From NCBI RefSeq assembly GCF_003946145.1, contig NZ_RHOC01000010.1, positions 1 through 64,000 on the forward strand: a stretch of 64,000 nt of DNA. The letters run 5' to 3'. Numbering within the stretch: the stretch's first letter is position 1; each line of letters starts with the position of its first letter. Source of the DNA: Levilactobacillus huananensis. GTDB lineage: Bacteria; Bacillota; Bacilli; Lactobacillales; Lactobacillaceae. The notes under the pieces were generated by a model, which was not told where the DNA came from, ran no database searches, and was given only the letters and a program-made list of their open reading frames with translations. Shown in pieces: positions 54,394-63,934 of this stretch. The translations under genes were made by a program, and so were the position numbers.

Positions 54394-57018
54394 TTGGCAA
54401 GGCTTCATTTGAATCGCAGGTGGCAGAACGTGATAGTAGCGTTCTGTCTGGCCTTTATTTTAGTTGTGGGTGTTTTTGGTTATTGGCAAATCACACCCTT
54501 TGGTAATCGGAGCTTGATTTTTAGTGACATGGGGACGCAATATGTCCCCATGCTGACGGATTTTCAACACGCTTTGCGGACATTGGATTTCCGAATGTTT
54601 TCGTTTACCCATGTGATGGGAAGTAATTTAGCACCAACGTTAACCTACTATCTCATGAGTCCCTACAACCTCATCGTCCTTCTCTTTAGTCCGGAGAATG
54701 TGCCAATGGCGGTGACAATCATCATTATGGCAAAAATCGCTAGTATTGCAGCGACGATGACCTGGTATTTACAGCGGCACTTTGCGACCACGACCCGAAT
54801 GAGTCTTGTTTTTGGCGTGGCTTTTGCGTTTTGTGGATTCGTTGCGGTGAACTATTTCGATTTGATGTGGTTGGATGCGCTAATCGTCTTACCACTTGTG
54901 GCTTTTGGGTTAGACCAACTCGTTCGTGAGTTACGACCAGCTGCCTTTTTCTGGTGGTTACTGGTTAGCATGCTCGTCAATTATTACTTGGGTTATATGA
55001 CCTGCATCTTCAGTGTTTGCTATTTTATCTATTTATTGGTTATCGACCGACCAGAAGGGGTCAAAACTTGGTGGCAACCGATCAAACGGTTTATGGTAAC
55101 GGCAATTCTCAGTGGAATTAGCGCGGCTGTTGTCCTGATTCCAACCGGGCTTGGCATGCTGCAAACGGCCAAGGGTGCGCCTTATGCGGCCAATTACCGG
55201 GTTGAACCTACATTTGGTCTTGAAGCCTTTGGCCAGTTCATGGTAGGGGGGACCAATAACAGTCAACGGCTGGATCACGCCCCCACACTCTTTGTCTCCA
55301 GTGCGATTGTCCTTTTAGTTCTTGTCTACTGGGTTCATCCAGCGATCTCTCGTCGCCACAAATGGGCGGGTGCTGGGTTTTTGACAGTATTATTCCTCGG
55401 ACTATGGATTCGGTTGTTCAATACCTTCTGGCATCTCATGCAGGCGCCAGCAGGATTTCCATTCAGGAATGTCTTCTTCTTTAGTTTTGTCATGGTCATT
55501 TTGGCTTTTGCCGCTTGGCAGGCAGAACCTCGGGAGATTGCGGCAAGGTTTAAATGGCTGTTGCCAGTGGGCCTGGCGGTGTTAGCCGTTGTAGGGTCGT
55601 TGCTGATTCCAGTGATGTTGCGGCTTGTGACGGGGCATTCGTCTCGGATGGTGAATTATTATACCAATATTTCACAGGTTCATTGGACAAGTCTGATTTT
55701 GGGAATTATTTATCTTTTTGTAACAGCAGCCATCATTTTTGGGACGCGGCGTTTGTGGCGTAAATGGCTGTTGGGAGCTGTTGTGGCGACTGAGGTTGCG
55801 GGTAACTTTGTCTTGGCGATGAGTACCAGTGAATTTGGCCATCATGATGTTTATACGCGTAACTACATGCTAGAAAAGCAACAGATGGCGAACGTTCAGG
55901 CGCCAAAAGGGCAACTCTATCGTGTGAATAACGAGAACAGTCTCATTAAACGCGCCTTCGAGTCTTCCTATAAGAGCTATAACGACAGCCTGTTGTTTGA
56001 CTTCTACGGGGTGTCAGGGTATAACTCGACCATCAATAACCGGACGCGAAAAACGATGCATCGGCTAGGTTTGGGGAGCGACAACCCTCGGCGAATTAGT
56101 AGTGGGGGTCTTACACCAGTTACAGAAATGTTGTTTGGGGTGAAGACTTCGGTAGAATTGGCAACGATAGGGGCAAACGCTACGGCGAACTCTAGTTATG
56201 TCGGCATGGGCTTCGCGGTACCGAAGACCTTAACGCATTTAAAATTAAAGTTCGATGCTTTCGGTAATCAGGAGAAGATCTTACAGGCCTTAAAGCCAAG
56301 CAAGACATCTTACTGGTCATCGGCAACTAACAAGGTTGACCAGGTCGAGCATTCGCCATACTGGGATGGACAACCGACCGGGTATACCTACCAACACACG
56401 ATGTACTTTATTGCTAAAACGGCTGGCCCCATGTATATGTGGGCACCCAATGGGAGCATTAAGTATTCCACAATGTTAGTGGACCACATCCCAGTAGGAC
56501 CGGAGATTAACATGAATCAGCATACGACATTGATTAACCTAGGAACCTTTAAGGCTGGGCAGCGGGTTCGTGTTCGATTTAGCGCTTATGACCGAGGAGC
56601 CGATCTTGGCTTGGAACTTAAGACGTTACGGCAACCGAAGTTTAAACAGGTGGTCAAGACGGTTAAGAAGCATGCGTTGAACTTGCACATCACTGATAGT
56701 CATTGGCGAACTGAGTTGACGGGGAATGTCACTGGAACCGCTAAGAAACGTAGACTCTATGTGAGTCTGCCAAATGATGGCGGCTGGCATGCCCAAGTTA
56801 ATGGCCGCCAAGTGACGCCTAAGCGGATGCTACATGGAATGATGGTCTTGCCAATTAAGGCAGGGAATAACGATATTCGACTGACTTACCGCGTTCCTGG
56901 TGGTCGAGCTGGTATCTTGCTTAGTATCGTTGGCATCGTGGCCTTCGCTGGCATGGCGATTTTATGGCGTCGACATGACTACTGGGCATCATTGAAGAAT
57001 GGCCATTTTAAAAAATAA
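54394..57018 (+). CDS. yfhO: YfhO family GT-C type membrane glycosyltransferase (first copy)
   Basis: An 874-residue polytopic protein with about 13 helices and a large C-terminal extracytoplasmic part. Near the N-terminus FSDMGTQYVPM provides the conserved acidic residue typical of GT-C enzymes, after the first helix. Family blocks include FFWWLLVSMLVNYYLGYMT and APAGFPFRNVFFFSFV. YfhO of Bacillus and GtlB of Listeria transfer sugars from undecaprenyl phosphate to lipoteichoic acid. TTG 54394 is preferred, seven bases after GGGGGA; GTG 54379 overlaps AGGAG. A close paralogue lies at 60971. Confidence 0.87.
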   Translation: MARLHLNRRWQNVIVAFCLAFILVVGVFGYWQITPFGNRSLIFSDMGTQYVPMLTDFQHALRTLDFRMFSFTHVMGSNLAPTLTYYLMSPYNLIVLLFSPENVPMAVTIIIMAKIASIAATMTWYLQRHFATTTRMSLVFGVAFAFCGFVAVNYFDLMWLDALIVLPLVAFGLDQLVRELRPAAFFWWLLVSMLVNYYLGYMTCIFSVCYFIYLLVIDRPEGVKTWWQPIKRFMVTAILSGISAAVVLIPTGLGMLQTAKGAPYAANYRVEPTFGLEAFGQFMVGGTNNSQRLDHAPTLFVSSAIVLLVLVYWVHPAISRRHKWAGAGFLTVLFLGLWIRLFNTFWHLMQAPAGFPFRNVFFFSFVMVILAFAAWQAEPREIAARFKWLLPVGLAVLAVVGSLLIPVMLRLVTGHSSRMVNYYTNISQVHWTSLILGIIYLFVTAAIIFGTRRLWRKWLLGAVVATEVAGNFVLAMSTSEFGHHDVYTRNYMLEKQQMANVQAPKGQLYRVNNENSLIKRAFESSYKSYNDSLLFDFYGVSGYNSTINNRTRKTMHRLGLGSDNPRRISSGGLTPVTEMLFGVKTSVELATIGANATANSSYVGMGFAVPKTLTHLKLKFDAFGNQEKILQALKPSKTSYWSSATNKVDQVEHSPYWDGQPTGYTYQHTMYFIAKTAGPMYMWAPNGSIKYSTMLVDHIPVGPEINMNQHTTLINLGTFKAGQRVRVRFSAYDRGADLGLELKTLRQPKFKQVVKTVKKHALNLHITDSHWRTELTGNVTGTAKKRRLYVSLPNDGGWHAQVNGRQVTPKRMLHGMMVLPIKAGNNDIRLTYRVPGGRAGILLSIVGIVAFAGMAILWRRHDYWASLKNGHFKK

Positions 57019-57047
57019 TAAGGACTAGTTGGTCTTTTCGACTAGTG

Positions 57048-57086
57048 AGTGTGCCTGTCAAAATATTGACAGGCACACTTTTTTTT
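57048..57086 (+). terminator. Terminator of the first yfhO gene
   Basis: AGTGTGCCTGTCAA and TTGACAGGCACACT pair perfectly around AATA, followed by eight T residues. An additional hairpin ACTAGT/ACTAGT lies just before it at 57024-57046. Confidence 0.93.
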
Positions 57087-57200
57087 GGCTCGTTTGGAGA
57101 AAATAGCAATCTTTAAGAATCGGTGGCATTTCAGCTTGGGGCTAGCTTTGTGAACGGGAACCGCTTATGCTAATAAAAAAGGGTGAACGGGAGTGAGCAA

Positions 57201-57896
57201 ATGGCCGGAATGGTTTTGGTTGTGGAGGATGATGAGGCCTTATTGAGTTCGTTAACGACGGAACTTCAATTCGAAGATTATACTGTGTTGAATGCCACGG
57301 ATGGTAAATCGGCACTGACAATTTATGAAAATAACCGGGGACAACTCGATCTGATCCTCTTGGATTGGATGCTCCCAGAGCTGGATGGGCTAGGCGTTCT
57401 GCGCCGAATCCGGCGACACGATGATCTACCGGTAATCATGATGACTGCCCGCGATTACGTGGGGGATAAGGTGGCTGGTTTGGATACGGGTGCGGATGAT
57501 TACATCACCAAGCCCTTTGATATTGAAGAGCTACTGGCCAGAATCCGAGTGATTCTACGCCATCAGCATCATCAAGCGGTAGTGGAGAGCAAGCTACACG
57601 TGGGGGATGTTTCCTTAGATACACGGTCACGTCAGGTCTTGCGGCAAGGTCGATTGATTCAGCTGACGCAACGGGAATATGAACTTTTACTTTGCCTGAT
57701 GAAACATGCCGGACAAACCTTGACCCGAGACGACTTACTTGATGCGGTTTGGGGTGTTGACTTTGAAGGACAACCTAACATTGTGGACGTTTACGTGCGG
57801 TATTTGCGGCGGAAGCTTAACGCCGGTCAGGCACCAGAACTGATCCATACGGTACGAGGAGTCGGTTATGTTTTGTCAGCCGACTACGAGGGGTGA
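57201..57896 (+). CDS. OmpR/PhoB family response regulator
   Basis: A 231-residue regulator. The receiver domain (1-120) has Asp10 and Asp11, the phosphorylated Asp55 in LLDWMLPELDG, Thr82 and Lys104; the winged-helix DNA-binding domain (about 130-230) shows LTQREYELLLCLMKHAG and VDVYVRYLRRKL. It resembles the ArlR/CiaR type. ATG 57201 follows CGGGAG; the frame from 57183 is less likely. The kinase gene follows after four bases. It lies between the two yfhO copies, so it may control envelope glycosylation. Confidence 0.92.
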   Translation: MAGMVLVVEDDEALLSSLTTELQFEDYTVLNATDGKSALTIYENNRGQLDLILLDWMLPELDGLGVLRRIRRHDDLPVIMMTARDYVGDKVAGLDTGADDYITKPFDIEELLARIRVILRHQHHQAVVESKLHVGDVSLDTRSRQVLRQGRLIQLTQREYELLLCLMKHAGQTLTRDDLLDAVWGVDFEGQPNIVDVYVRYLRRKLNAGQAPELIHTVRGVGYVLSADYEG

Positions 57897-57900
57897 GGTC

Positions 57901-59259
57901 ATGGCAATAAAGCAAAAGGCAATGACCACTGCCCGACAGATTCGCCGACGAGTCAACTGGTTGTTAGTCCTGACGACCCTAATCATGGGACTCGCCGTGG
58001 TGGGAACCGTGGGATATCAGCTGGTCAAACAGAGTGAACAATCCTCGGTTACACTCATCAAGAGTCTGAAACGTTCTATCATTGATGATCGACCAGATTG
58101 GACTTATTGGCGGCGGTACAGTTCAATCAATACTGAGAATACGTATGTCCGCGTTTACAATGTGCATGAGCGGCACCCTAAGAAATATTACTCTCCCAAT
58201 ACTGCGAACTTTTTGAATACGCGGCATTATCAGGCGCCCATCTTTTCGGCGGTGGCTTATACCCCAAATTACGGGCTTACGTACTATCGTGAGGGGGCCC
58301 AACATGGTAATCGCCTGCAAATCTGGCTGAATTTAACGCCAATTACGGTGCTCTTGATCTCCGTGATTCTGGTGGTTTTACTAGTGATGGTCTTGGTAAT
58401 TGTCGTCGGTGGGGCTTACGTTCGGCTGATGGCTCGGCAAATCACGCGGCCGCTAGCGGAATTAAACGGAGCGGCTCAGGAACAGGCTCAGTCGCAAAGT
58501 GTCCGGGCCAATTTACCTGTGCCAGATCAACCAGTGGAGGTTCATGAACTGGCTAGTAACTTTAATCAGTTGCTACAAGCATTAAATCAGCACGCCGAGC
58601 AAGAGCGGGAGTTCACGTCGAATGCGGCTCACGAACTGCGGACGCCGATTGCGGCGATTCGCAGCCATGTTCAGTTAGTTGAACGGCGTGGGACAGAGCA
58701 TCCCGAGATAATCCCGAAGTCGATTCACTTTATTGATGAGGAATCGCAACGAATGCAGCGATTGGTGAACGGACTCTTAACTTTGTCACGAGCGGACCGG
58801 GGTGTTTTGAAATTAGAAATTATTGACCTTTTCCCGCTAATTAACGAAACAATCGAAGAGGAACGAGCGGTGCTCAAGCAACCGATTCACTTGGAAGGTG
58901 TCTCATCATTGGTCGTCAATGGGAATGCAGAGAGTCTTCAACAGGTTCTAACGGCTCTGATTGATAACGCAGGAAAGTATTCGCCTAGTGATCAACCGAT
59001 CACAATTCGATTGAGCCAAACCGCAACGACGAGCAGCGTCACCATTCAAGATTTCGGCAATGGAATTCCGGATAAGCAAAAAACGCGGATATTCGATCGT
59101 TTTTATCGAGTGGACTCCTCGCGAAACCGTAAAATCGGGGGCACTGGATTAGGGCTCGCCATTGTGGCCCAATTGGTCCGGTTGAACCACGGAGAAATTC
59201 GGGTGATTGACAATGTTCCACGGGGAAGCCAATTCATCCTTTCATTCTCAGAAAAATAG
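57901..59259 (+). CDS. Sensor histidine kinase
   Basis: A 452-residue membrane kinase: TM1 at about 19-41, an extracellular sensor region of about 100 residues (41-143, no known domain), TM2 at 147-171, a HAMP-like linker, the phosphorylated His244 in NAAHELRTPIAAIRSH, and an ATPase domain with the N box LIDNAGKYSP, DFGNGIPDKQK and GGTGLGLAI. ArlS-like in layout. ATG 57901 follows GTGAGGTC, four bases after the regulator's stop. Confidence 0.92.
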   Translation: MAIKQKAMTTARQIRRRVNWLLVLTTLIMGLAVVGTVGYQLVKQSEQSSVTLIKSLKRSIIDDRPDWTYWRRYSSINTENTYVRVYNVHERHPKKYYSPNTANFLNTRHYQAPIFSAVAYTPNYGLTYYREGAQHGNRLQIWLNLTPITVLLISVILVVLLVMVLVIVVGGAYVRLMARQITRPLAELNGAAQEQAQSQSVRANLPVPDQPVEVHELASNFNQLLQALNQHAEQEREFTSNAAHELRTPIAAIRSHVQLVERRGTEHPEIIPKSIHFIDEESQRMQRLVNGLLTLSRADRGVLKLEIIDLFPLINETIEEERAVLKQPIHLEGVSSLVVNGNAESLQQVLTALIDNAGKYSPSDQPITIRLSQTATTSSVTIQDFGNGIPDKQKTRIFDRFYRVDSSRNRKIGGTGLGLAIVAQLVRLNHGEIRVIDNVPRGSQFILSFSEK

Positions 59260-59313
59260 GGGATTCTGAGAAATTTTCAGATTAATTTCTTTTTAGTCAT
59301 GTATCAGCAAATG

Positions 59314-59354
59314 AGGCGTTTAACTATTATGTAGATAATAGTTAAACGCCTTTT
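59314..59354 (+). terminator. Terminator between the kinase and the glycosyltransferase genes
   Basis: AGGCGTTTAACTATTA and TAATAGTTAAACGCCT pair perfectly over 16 bp around TGTAGA, followed by TTTT. The downstream gene starts 22 bases after it, and no promoter is visible between them, so read-through or a promoter before the hairpin must drive that gene. An inverted repeat CTGAGAAATTTTCAG lies at 59265-59279. Confidence 0.9.
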
Positions 59355-59375
59355 ATGGCTGAAGGAGGACACAGT

Positions 59376-60317
59376 ATGACCTTAGTTTCTATCATTGTGC
59401 CTTGTTATAACGAGCAAGAGAGCATTCCTATCTTTTATCAACGGGTGGACGAGATTTTAAAGAAATTCAAGTCCCAACGAGAAGACTTGAGTTGGGAATA
59501 TTGGTTCGTTAACGACGGGTCATCGGATGGCACATTAAAGCAAATGACTTATCTACAGGTCGGCCATCCGGATCGTGTCCATTACGTGAATTTCTCACGA
59601 AATTTCGGGAAGGAAGCTGCTTTACTAGCAGGCTTGAAGCAGGCCCAAGGGGATTATGTGGCCGTCATGGACGCTGACTTGCAGGATCCACCAGAGCTCC
59701 TGCCGACGATGATTGAGACATTGGCTACCTCAGATTATGATGTCGTGGAAACCCAACGGACGGATCGAAGCGGCGAACCTTGGCTGCGTTCGAAGTTGTC
59801 ACAAGCCTTTTATCACGTGATCAACGGGATCTCTCAGGTTAAGATTCGACCGGGGGCTCGTGACTATCGGTTAATGACTCGTCAAGTGGTTCAAGCCGTG
59901 ATCGATTTACCTGAAGTGAATCGTTTTTCAAAGGGGATCTTCGGTTGGGTCGGTTTCAAGACCCAGGTTTTAACCTTTGACCATCGTGACCGGGTGGCTG
60001 GAAACACTCATTGGTCATTGCGACAACTGTTGGCCTATTCCTTAGAGGGCATTATGGATTATTCGGAGGTTCCGCTGTCGATAGCCTCATGGCTCGGGGG
60101 ACTGTCCTTCGTGGCGGCTATCTTCGGCATGATTTGGATTGTGGGTCGGGCGCTCCTGTTTGGCAATCCGACTGCTGGCTGGCCATCACTAGTGACGATT
60201 ATTCTGATGTTGGGTGGTCTGCAATTGCTATGTTTGGGAATTCTGGGGAAGTATGTCAGCAAGATTTATCTAGAAACGAAACGGCGACCACAATATCTGA
60301 TTAAAGAGAAACGGTAG
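59376..60317 (+). CDS. csbB: CsbB-like polyprenyl-phosphate glycosyltransferase (GT2)
   Basis: A 313-residue GT2 enzyme with a cytoplasmic catalytic domain and two C-terminal membrane helices (about 230-255 and 268-295). SIIVPCYNEQESIP, the DxD motif in VMDADLQDPPE, and the GARDYRLMTR and GNTHWSLRQLLAYS blocks are typical of the DPM1/GtrB/CsbB group that loads a sugar onto undecaprenyl phosphate. ATG 59376 follows AAGGAGG. Followed at once by a PAP2 phosphatase and the second yfhO gene, it should supply the lipid-linked sugar that YfhO transfers. Confidence 0.9.
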   Translation: MTLVSIIVPCYNEQESIPIFYQRVDEILKKFKSQREDLSWEYWFVNDGSSDGTLKQMTYLQVGHPDRVHYVNFSRNFGKEAALLAGLKQAQGDYVAVMDADLQDPPELLPTMIETLATSDYDVVETQRTDRSGEPWLRSKLSQAFYHVINGISQVKIRPGARDYRLMTRQVVQAVIDLPEVNRFSKGIFGWVGFKTQVLTFDHRDRVAGNTHWSLRQLLAYSLEGIMDYSEVPLSIASWLGGLSFVAAIFGMIWIVGRALLFGNPTAGWPSLVTIILMLGGLQLLCLGILGKYVSKIYLETKRRPQYLIKEKR

Positions 60318-60319
60318 GG

Positions 60320-60967
60320 ATGACGATGACAACTTCACAACGAAATCAACAATTGGCTTTGGGTTTTCTAGGTCTATTGGGAATTCTAGCCATTTTAGTC
60401 AAGATCCAAGCTGGCCTTGTCCTGTGGCTAGATCAGTCAGTGTTGGCAGCCGTGGCCAAATTGGGGCCCCACGTGGGCCTCTGGGAGGCCTTAACGACTC
60501 TTGGAAGCCCCATTCTGACGGGCATATTAGCTATTTGCTTAGCAGGGGGACTCTTTTATTGGCGCCAACCCTTGTGGGGCGAAATGGTCGTGATTGGGCT
60601 AGTCGGCGGCGATGGACTTCTCTTGATACTAAAGCATCTCCTGAAGCGGCCCCGACCCAGTCTTCAAGTATTGGTCGACAACGGCTTCAGCTTTCCTAGT
60701 GGTCACGTTTTTAGCACGACGCTGTTAGCTGCCATGGTCATCACGCTGCTCTGTGGTGTCCTGCGACACAATTGGATCTTTTGGGTAGCCGTGACTATGG
60801 TGAGCTTGATCGTACTGGGGGTTATCTTAGGCCGACTGGGATTGCGCAATCATTATCCCACGGATGCCTTAGGGAGCCTCCTATTGGCTGTGGGTTGGTG
60901 GTTTCAGGTGATGAGTTTGGGTGAACGGCAATGGGGAAAGTCCCTTGGCGAAAAGTGGGGGGCGTAA
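60320..60967 (+). CDS. PAP2 family membrane phosphatase
   Basis: A 215-residue membrane protein with about six helices and the three PAP2 signature blocks: KHLLKRPRPS (KxxxxxxRP), FPSGHVFST (PSGH) and LGRLGLRNHYPTDALG (GR-xxxxxHxxxD, with Gly-Arg replacing the usual Ser-Arg). It dephosphorylates a lipid phosphate or pyrophosphate. The gene begins three bases after the csbB-like stop, so it is part of the same unit and may recycle the undecaprenyl carrier. Confidence 0.9.
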   Translation: MTMTTSQRNQQLALGFLGLLGILAILVKIQAGLVLWLDQSVLAAVAKLGPHVGLWEALTTLGSPILTGILAICLAGGLFYWRQPLWGEMVVIGLVGGDGLLLILKHLLKRPRPSLQVLVDNGFSFPSGHVFSTTLLAAMVITLLCGVLRHNWIFWVAVTMVSLIVLGVILGRLGLRNHYPTDALGSLLLAVGWWFQVMSLGERQWGKSLGEKWGA

Positions 60968-60970
60968 GGG

Positions 60971-63589
60971 ATGCGGAAGATTTTGAGAGAACGTCGTTGG
61001 CAAAACGTTGGGTTGGCCTTCGGCATAGCGTTGGGATTGATTGCGTTGGTCTTTGCCTTTTGGCATGTGGCCCCATTTGGCGATCATAGTTTGTTAATGA
61101 GCGATATGGGGACGCAATATATCCCACTGCTGACGGCTCTCCAACATGCTTTACGGTATCACGTGTTTCATCTTTACACCTTCTCGCAATCGATCGGGGG
61201 CGGGGTGGTTCCAACACTAGCCTATTACTTAATGAGTCCCTTTAACTTGATTGTCTTGTTATTTAATGCGGCCAACGTGCCAGTGGCAGCAAGTGTCATT
61301 ATCATGGCCAAGATCGCGACGATTGCGGCCACCATGACTTGGTTCCTACAAGTCCACTTTAAGACGGGACGGCGCATGAGTCTGGTCTTTGGGCTTACCT
61401 TTGCCTTTTGTGGTTTTGTGGCGGTGAACTTCTTCGATCTGATGTGGTTGGATGCCTTGATCGTGTTGCCATTAGTGGCTCATGGAATTGATCGAATTGT
61501 GATTGCTCATCGGCCCGCAGCATTTTTCTGGTGGCTGTGGGTGAGCATTATGGTTAACTACTATCTCGGCTACATGACCTGCTTGTTTAGCGTTTGTTAT
61601 GTTATTTATTGTCTGGCAGAACGGTCAATTGCTATCAAAGATTGGTGGCGACCAGTGACACGATTCGTTGTGACGGCAGCCCTGAGTGGGGCGAGTGCTG
61701 CATTGCTTCTGGTTCCCACGGGGATTGGCATGCTTCAAACGGCTAAAGGAACTGCAAAGGTACTTAACTTTCGGGTCGTTCCAGAATTCGGTCCCGAGTT
61801 CTTCACGCAGTTCGGCCTTGGCGCGACTAATGACACCCAACGACTGATGCATGCGCCCACCGTGTTTGTTTCGAGTGCCGTTGCCTTGCTAGTTCTCGTT
61901 TACTTTGTGCATCCCAAGTTTTCGCGACGACAAAAACTGTCGGCACTGGGCTTACTTGGCGCCTTATTTATCGGAATGTGGTTGCGGATATTGAATACGG
62001 CATGGCACCTGATGCAGGCGCCTGCTGGTTTTCCCTTCCGTAACGTGTTTTTCTTTAGCTTTGTCATGGTGATGCTAGCCTTTGCAGCTTGGCAGGCCGA
62101 ACCGGGAAAGATCGCCCCAAAATGGCAGCGGGGACTGCCTTTTGTCCAAGCGATCTTGGCTGTCGGTGGGGCGATGGCGATTCCGGTTATGTTACGACTC
62201 GTTTCAGGTCGTTCGCCGAAGCTGACGAGCTACTACGGCTTGATCCAACGGGTTCATTGGGGAAGTCTGGGATTAGCCACGGTTTATGTCTTCGTGACAG
62301 CGCTCGTCATCTTTGGAACTCGCCGCCGATTACGGCAAGCCTTGGTCGGTGCGGTTGTCATCAATGAAGTTGGGGGGGATTTTATTCTGGCGATGAGCAC
62401 CAGTAAGTTTGGGAGTCAGGCGGCTTATGCCAGTGCTTACCAGGTAGAAAACCAACAGATGAGTCAGATTAACGATCCGGATGGTCAGCTATATCGCGTT
62501 CAACATGAAAACACCTTGATCAATCAGGCCTATCAATCGGCTTATAAGAATTATAATGATAGCCTCCTCTTCAACTTTCACGGGGTATCTGGCTATAATT
62601 CGACCCTGAATGAACGAACTCGGCAGACGTTGCAACGCCTGGGGCTGTTTAGCGACAATGTCCGCCGGATTAGTTCAGTGGGGCTAACACCGGTAACGAA
62701 TATGCTGTTCGGGGTTAAGCAGACTGGCCAGTTGACGACGACTGGTAACACTGTTCATCCTGCACCAGGATTTGTGGGGATGGGATTTGCCACGTCTTCA
62801 GCCTTGACGACCGTGCAACTCTCGGCAGATGCATTGGTTAATCAGGAGGCCGTGCTTCAGGCAATTCGGCCCAGTGCCACGCTGTACTGGGCGCTGGCAA
62901 CACAACAGAAAGATCACATGAAGATTGTCCATACGGTTAAAGGGGTGCCAACCAAATACATCTATCACCACGTCTTGTCCCTGACGGCCAAGGCCAATGG
63001 CCCCATGTATCTCTGGGCCCAGAATGGCAAAACCAAGTATTCGACGATGCGGGTCAATAGGAAGTTTGTCACGCCAGAGACGAATGCCAATGGGGAGTCG
63101 GCGTTGATTAAATTGGGAACCTTTAAAACCGGTGACACAGTCAAGGTTCAGTTTGGGGCACGGTATCCGATTGCGATGTATGGGACACGTGTGATGTCGT
63201 TACGGCAGACAAAATTCGATCAGGCTGTGACCAGTGTTAAGCGTCAGACTTTAGCGATTCATACGGTGGCAAGCCACTTTCAGACACAACTGAGTGGGCA
63301 GGTTCAGGGGACCGCTCAGAAGAATTGGCTGTATCTGAGCCTGGCCAATGATTCTGGTTGGCAAGCTTGGGTCAATGGCAAACAGGTGGCAACCAAGCGT
63401 GTCCTTTATGGGTTGACGGCAATTCCAATTACGGTTGGGAACAATCGAATTAAGCTCGTCTATCATGTGCCTGGTGGTCGTTTAGGCAGGTTGCTGTCGC
63501 TGGCTGGATTCGTAGGCTTCGCAGTTGTCGCTGAATTCTGGCGGCATAAAGATGGTCATCAGAGTCGGGAAAATAAGGGGTCAAATTAA
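60971..63589 (+). CDS. yfhO: YfhO family GT-C type membrane glycosyltransferase (second copy)
   Basis: An 872-residue paralogue of the 54394 protein, with the same topology. MSDMGTQYIPL carries the conserved acidic residue, and FWWLWVSIMVNYYLGYMT and QAPAGFPFRNVFFFSFV match the other copy almost word for word; the C-terminal extracytoplasmic half is more divergent. ATG 60971 comes three bases after the PAP2 stop. In this operon it is the most likely partner of the CsbB-like enzyme, transferring its sugar to a teichoic or other envelope acceptor outside the membrane. Confidence 0.88.
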   Translation: MRKILRERRWQNVGLAFGIALGLIALVFAFWHVAPFGDHSLLMSDMGTQYIPLLTALQHALRYHVFHLYTFSQSIGGGVVPTLAYYLMSPFNLIVLLFNAANVPVAASVIIMAKIATIAATMTWFLQVHFKTGRRMSLVFGLTFAFCGFVAVNFFDLMWLDALIVLPLVAHGIDRIVIAHRPAAFFWWLWVSIMVNYYLGYMTCLFSVCYVIYCLAERSIAIKDWWRPVTRFVVTAALSGASAALLLVPTGIGMLQTAKGTAKVLNFRVVPEFGPEFFTQFGLGATNDTQRLMHAPTVFVSSAVALLVLVYFVHPKFSRRQKLSALGLLGALFIGMWLRILNTAWHLMQAPAGFPFRNVFFFSFVMVMLAFAAWQAEPGKIAPKWQRGLPFVQAILAVGGAMAIPVMLRLVSGRSPKLTSYYGLIQRVHWGSLGLATVYVFVTALVIFGTRRRLRQALVGAVVINEVGGDFILAMSTSKFGSQAAYASAYQVENQQMSQINDPDGQLYRVQHENTLINQAYQSAYKNYNDSLLFNFHGVSGYNSTLNERTRQTLQRLGLFSDNVRRISSVGLTPVTNMLFGVKQTGQLTTTGNTVHPAPGFVGMGFATSSALTTVQLSADALVNQEAVLQAIRPSATLYWALATQQKDHMKIVHTVKGVPTKYIYHHVLSLTAKANGPMYLWAQNGKTKYSTMRVNRKFVTPETNANGESALIKLGTFKTGDTVKVQFGARYPIAMYGTRVMSLRQTKFDQAVTSVKRQTLAIHTVASHFQTQLSGQVQGTAQKNWLYLSLANDSGWQAWVNGKQVATKRVLYGLTAIPITVGNNRIKLVYHVPGGRLGRLLSLAGFVGFAVVAEFWRHKDGHQSRENKGSN

Positions 63590-63623
63590 TGGGGAAAGTC
63601 GGATTACGAAAACCAATTCGACG

Positions 63624-63656
63624 ACGGACGATCACACTGGTGACCGTCCTTTTTTG
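63624..63656 (+). terminator. Terminator of the csbB-PAP2-yfhO operon
   Basis: GGACGATCAC and GTGACCGTCC pair with one mismatch around ACTG, followed by six T residues. Confidence 0.85.
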
Positions 63657-63934
63657 ATGTGTCGCTGTCGTTTCTTAACAGATTCGTAAGAATTTCTGCA
63701 GGGTTCTCTAAACTGGTAAAGCTATGGTAACCTTGATTACAACTCATATGGATCGTGCCATATATCTTTCATGGGCGATTTCAAAATAAATCGGGCAACG
63801 TCTCAAGGCTTTTTAAATCTTAGCGTGGGGACGCAAGGTTAGTCAGGTGACTTAACGGGGATATTCGGACAGTCACTTGATTGGTTTTTGGGGAAACGAT
63901 TGCGATAATAAAGAACTACAGGGGGGAAATTATA
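63657..63934 (+). promoter_or_regulatory. Upstream region and promoter of the last partial gene
   Basis: TTGGTT (63881-63886) and GATAAT (63904-63909), preceded by TGC, have a 17-base spacer and lie 25 bases before the ATG. The rest of the region shows no gene. Confidence 0.55.

Noticed and set aside
54240-54506. 88-codon frame overlapping the first yfhO gene
   Set aside because: It runs into the yfhO coding region in another frame, has no ribosome site and encodes nothing recognisable.
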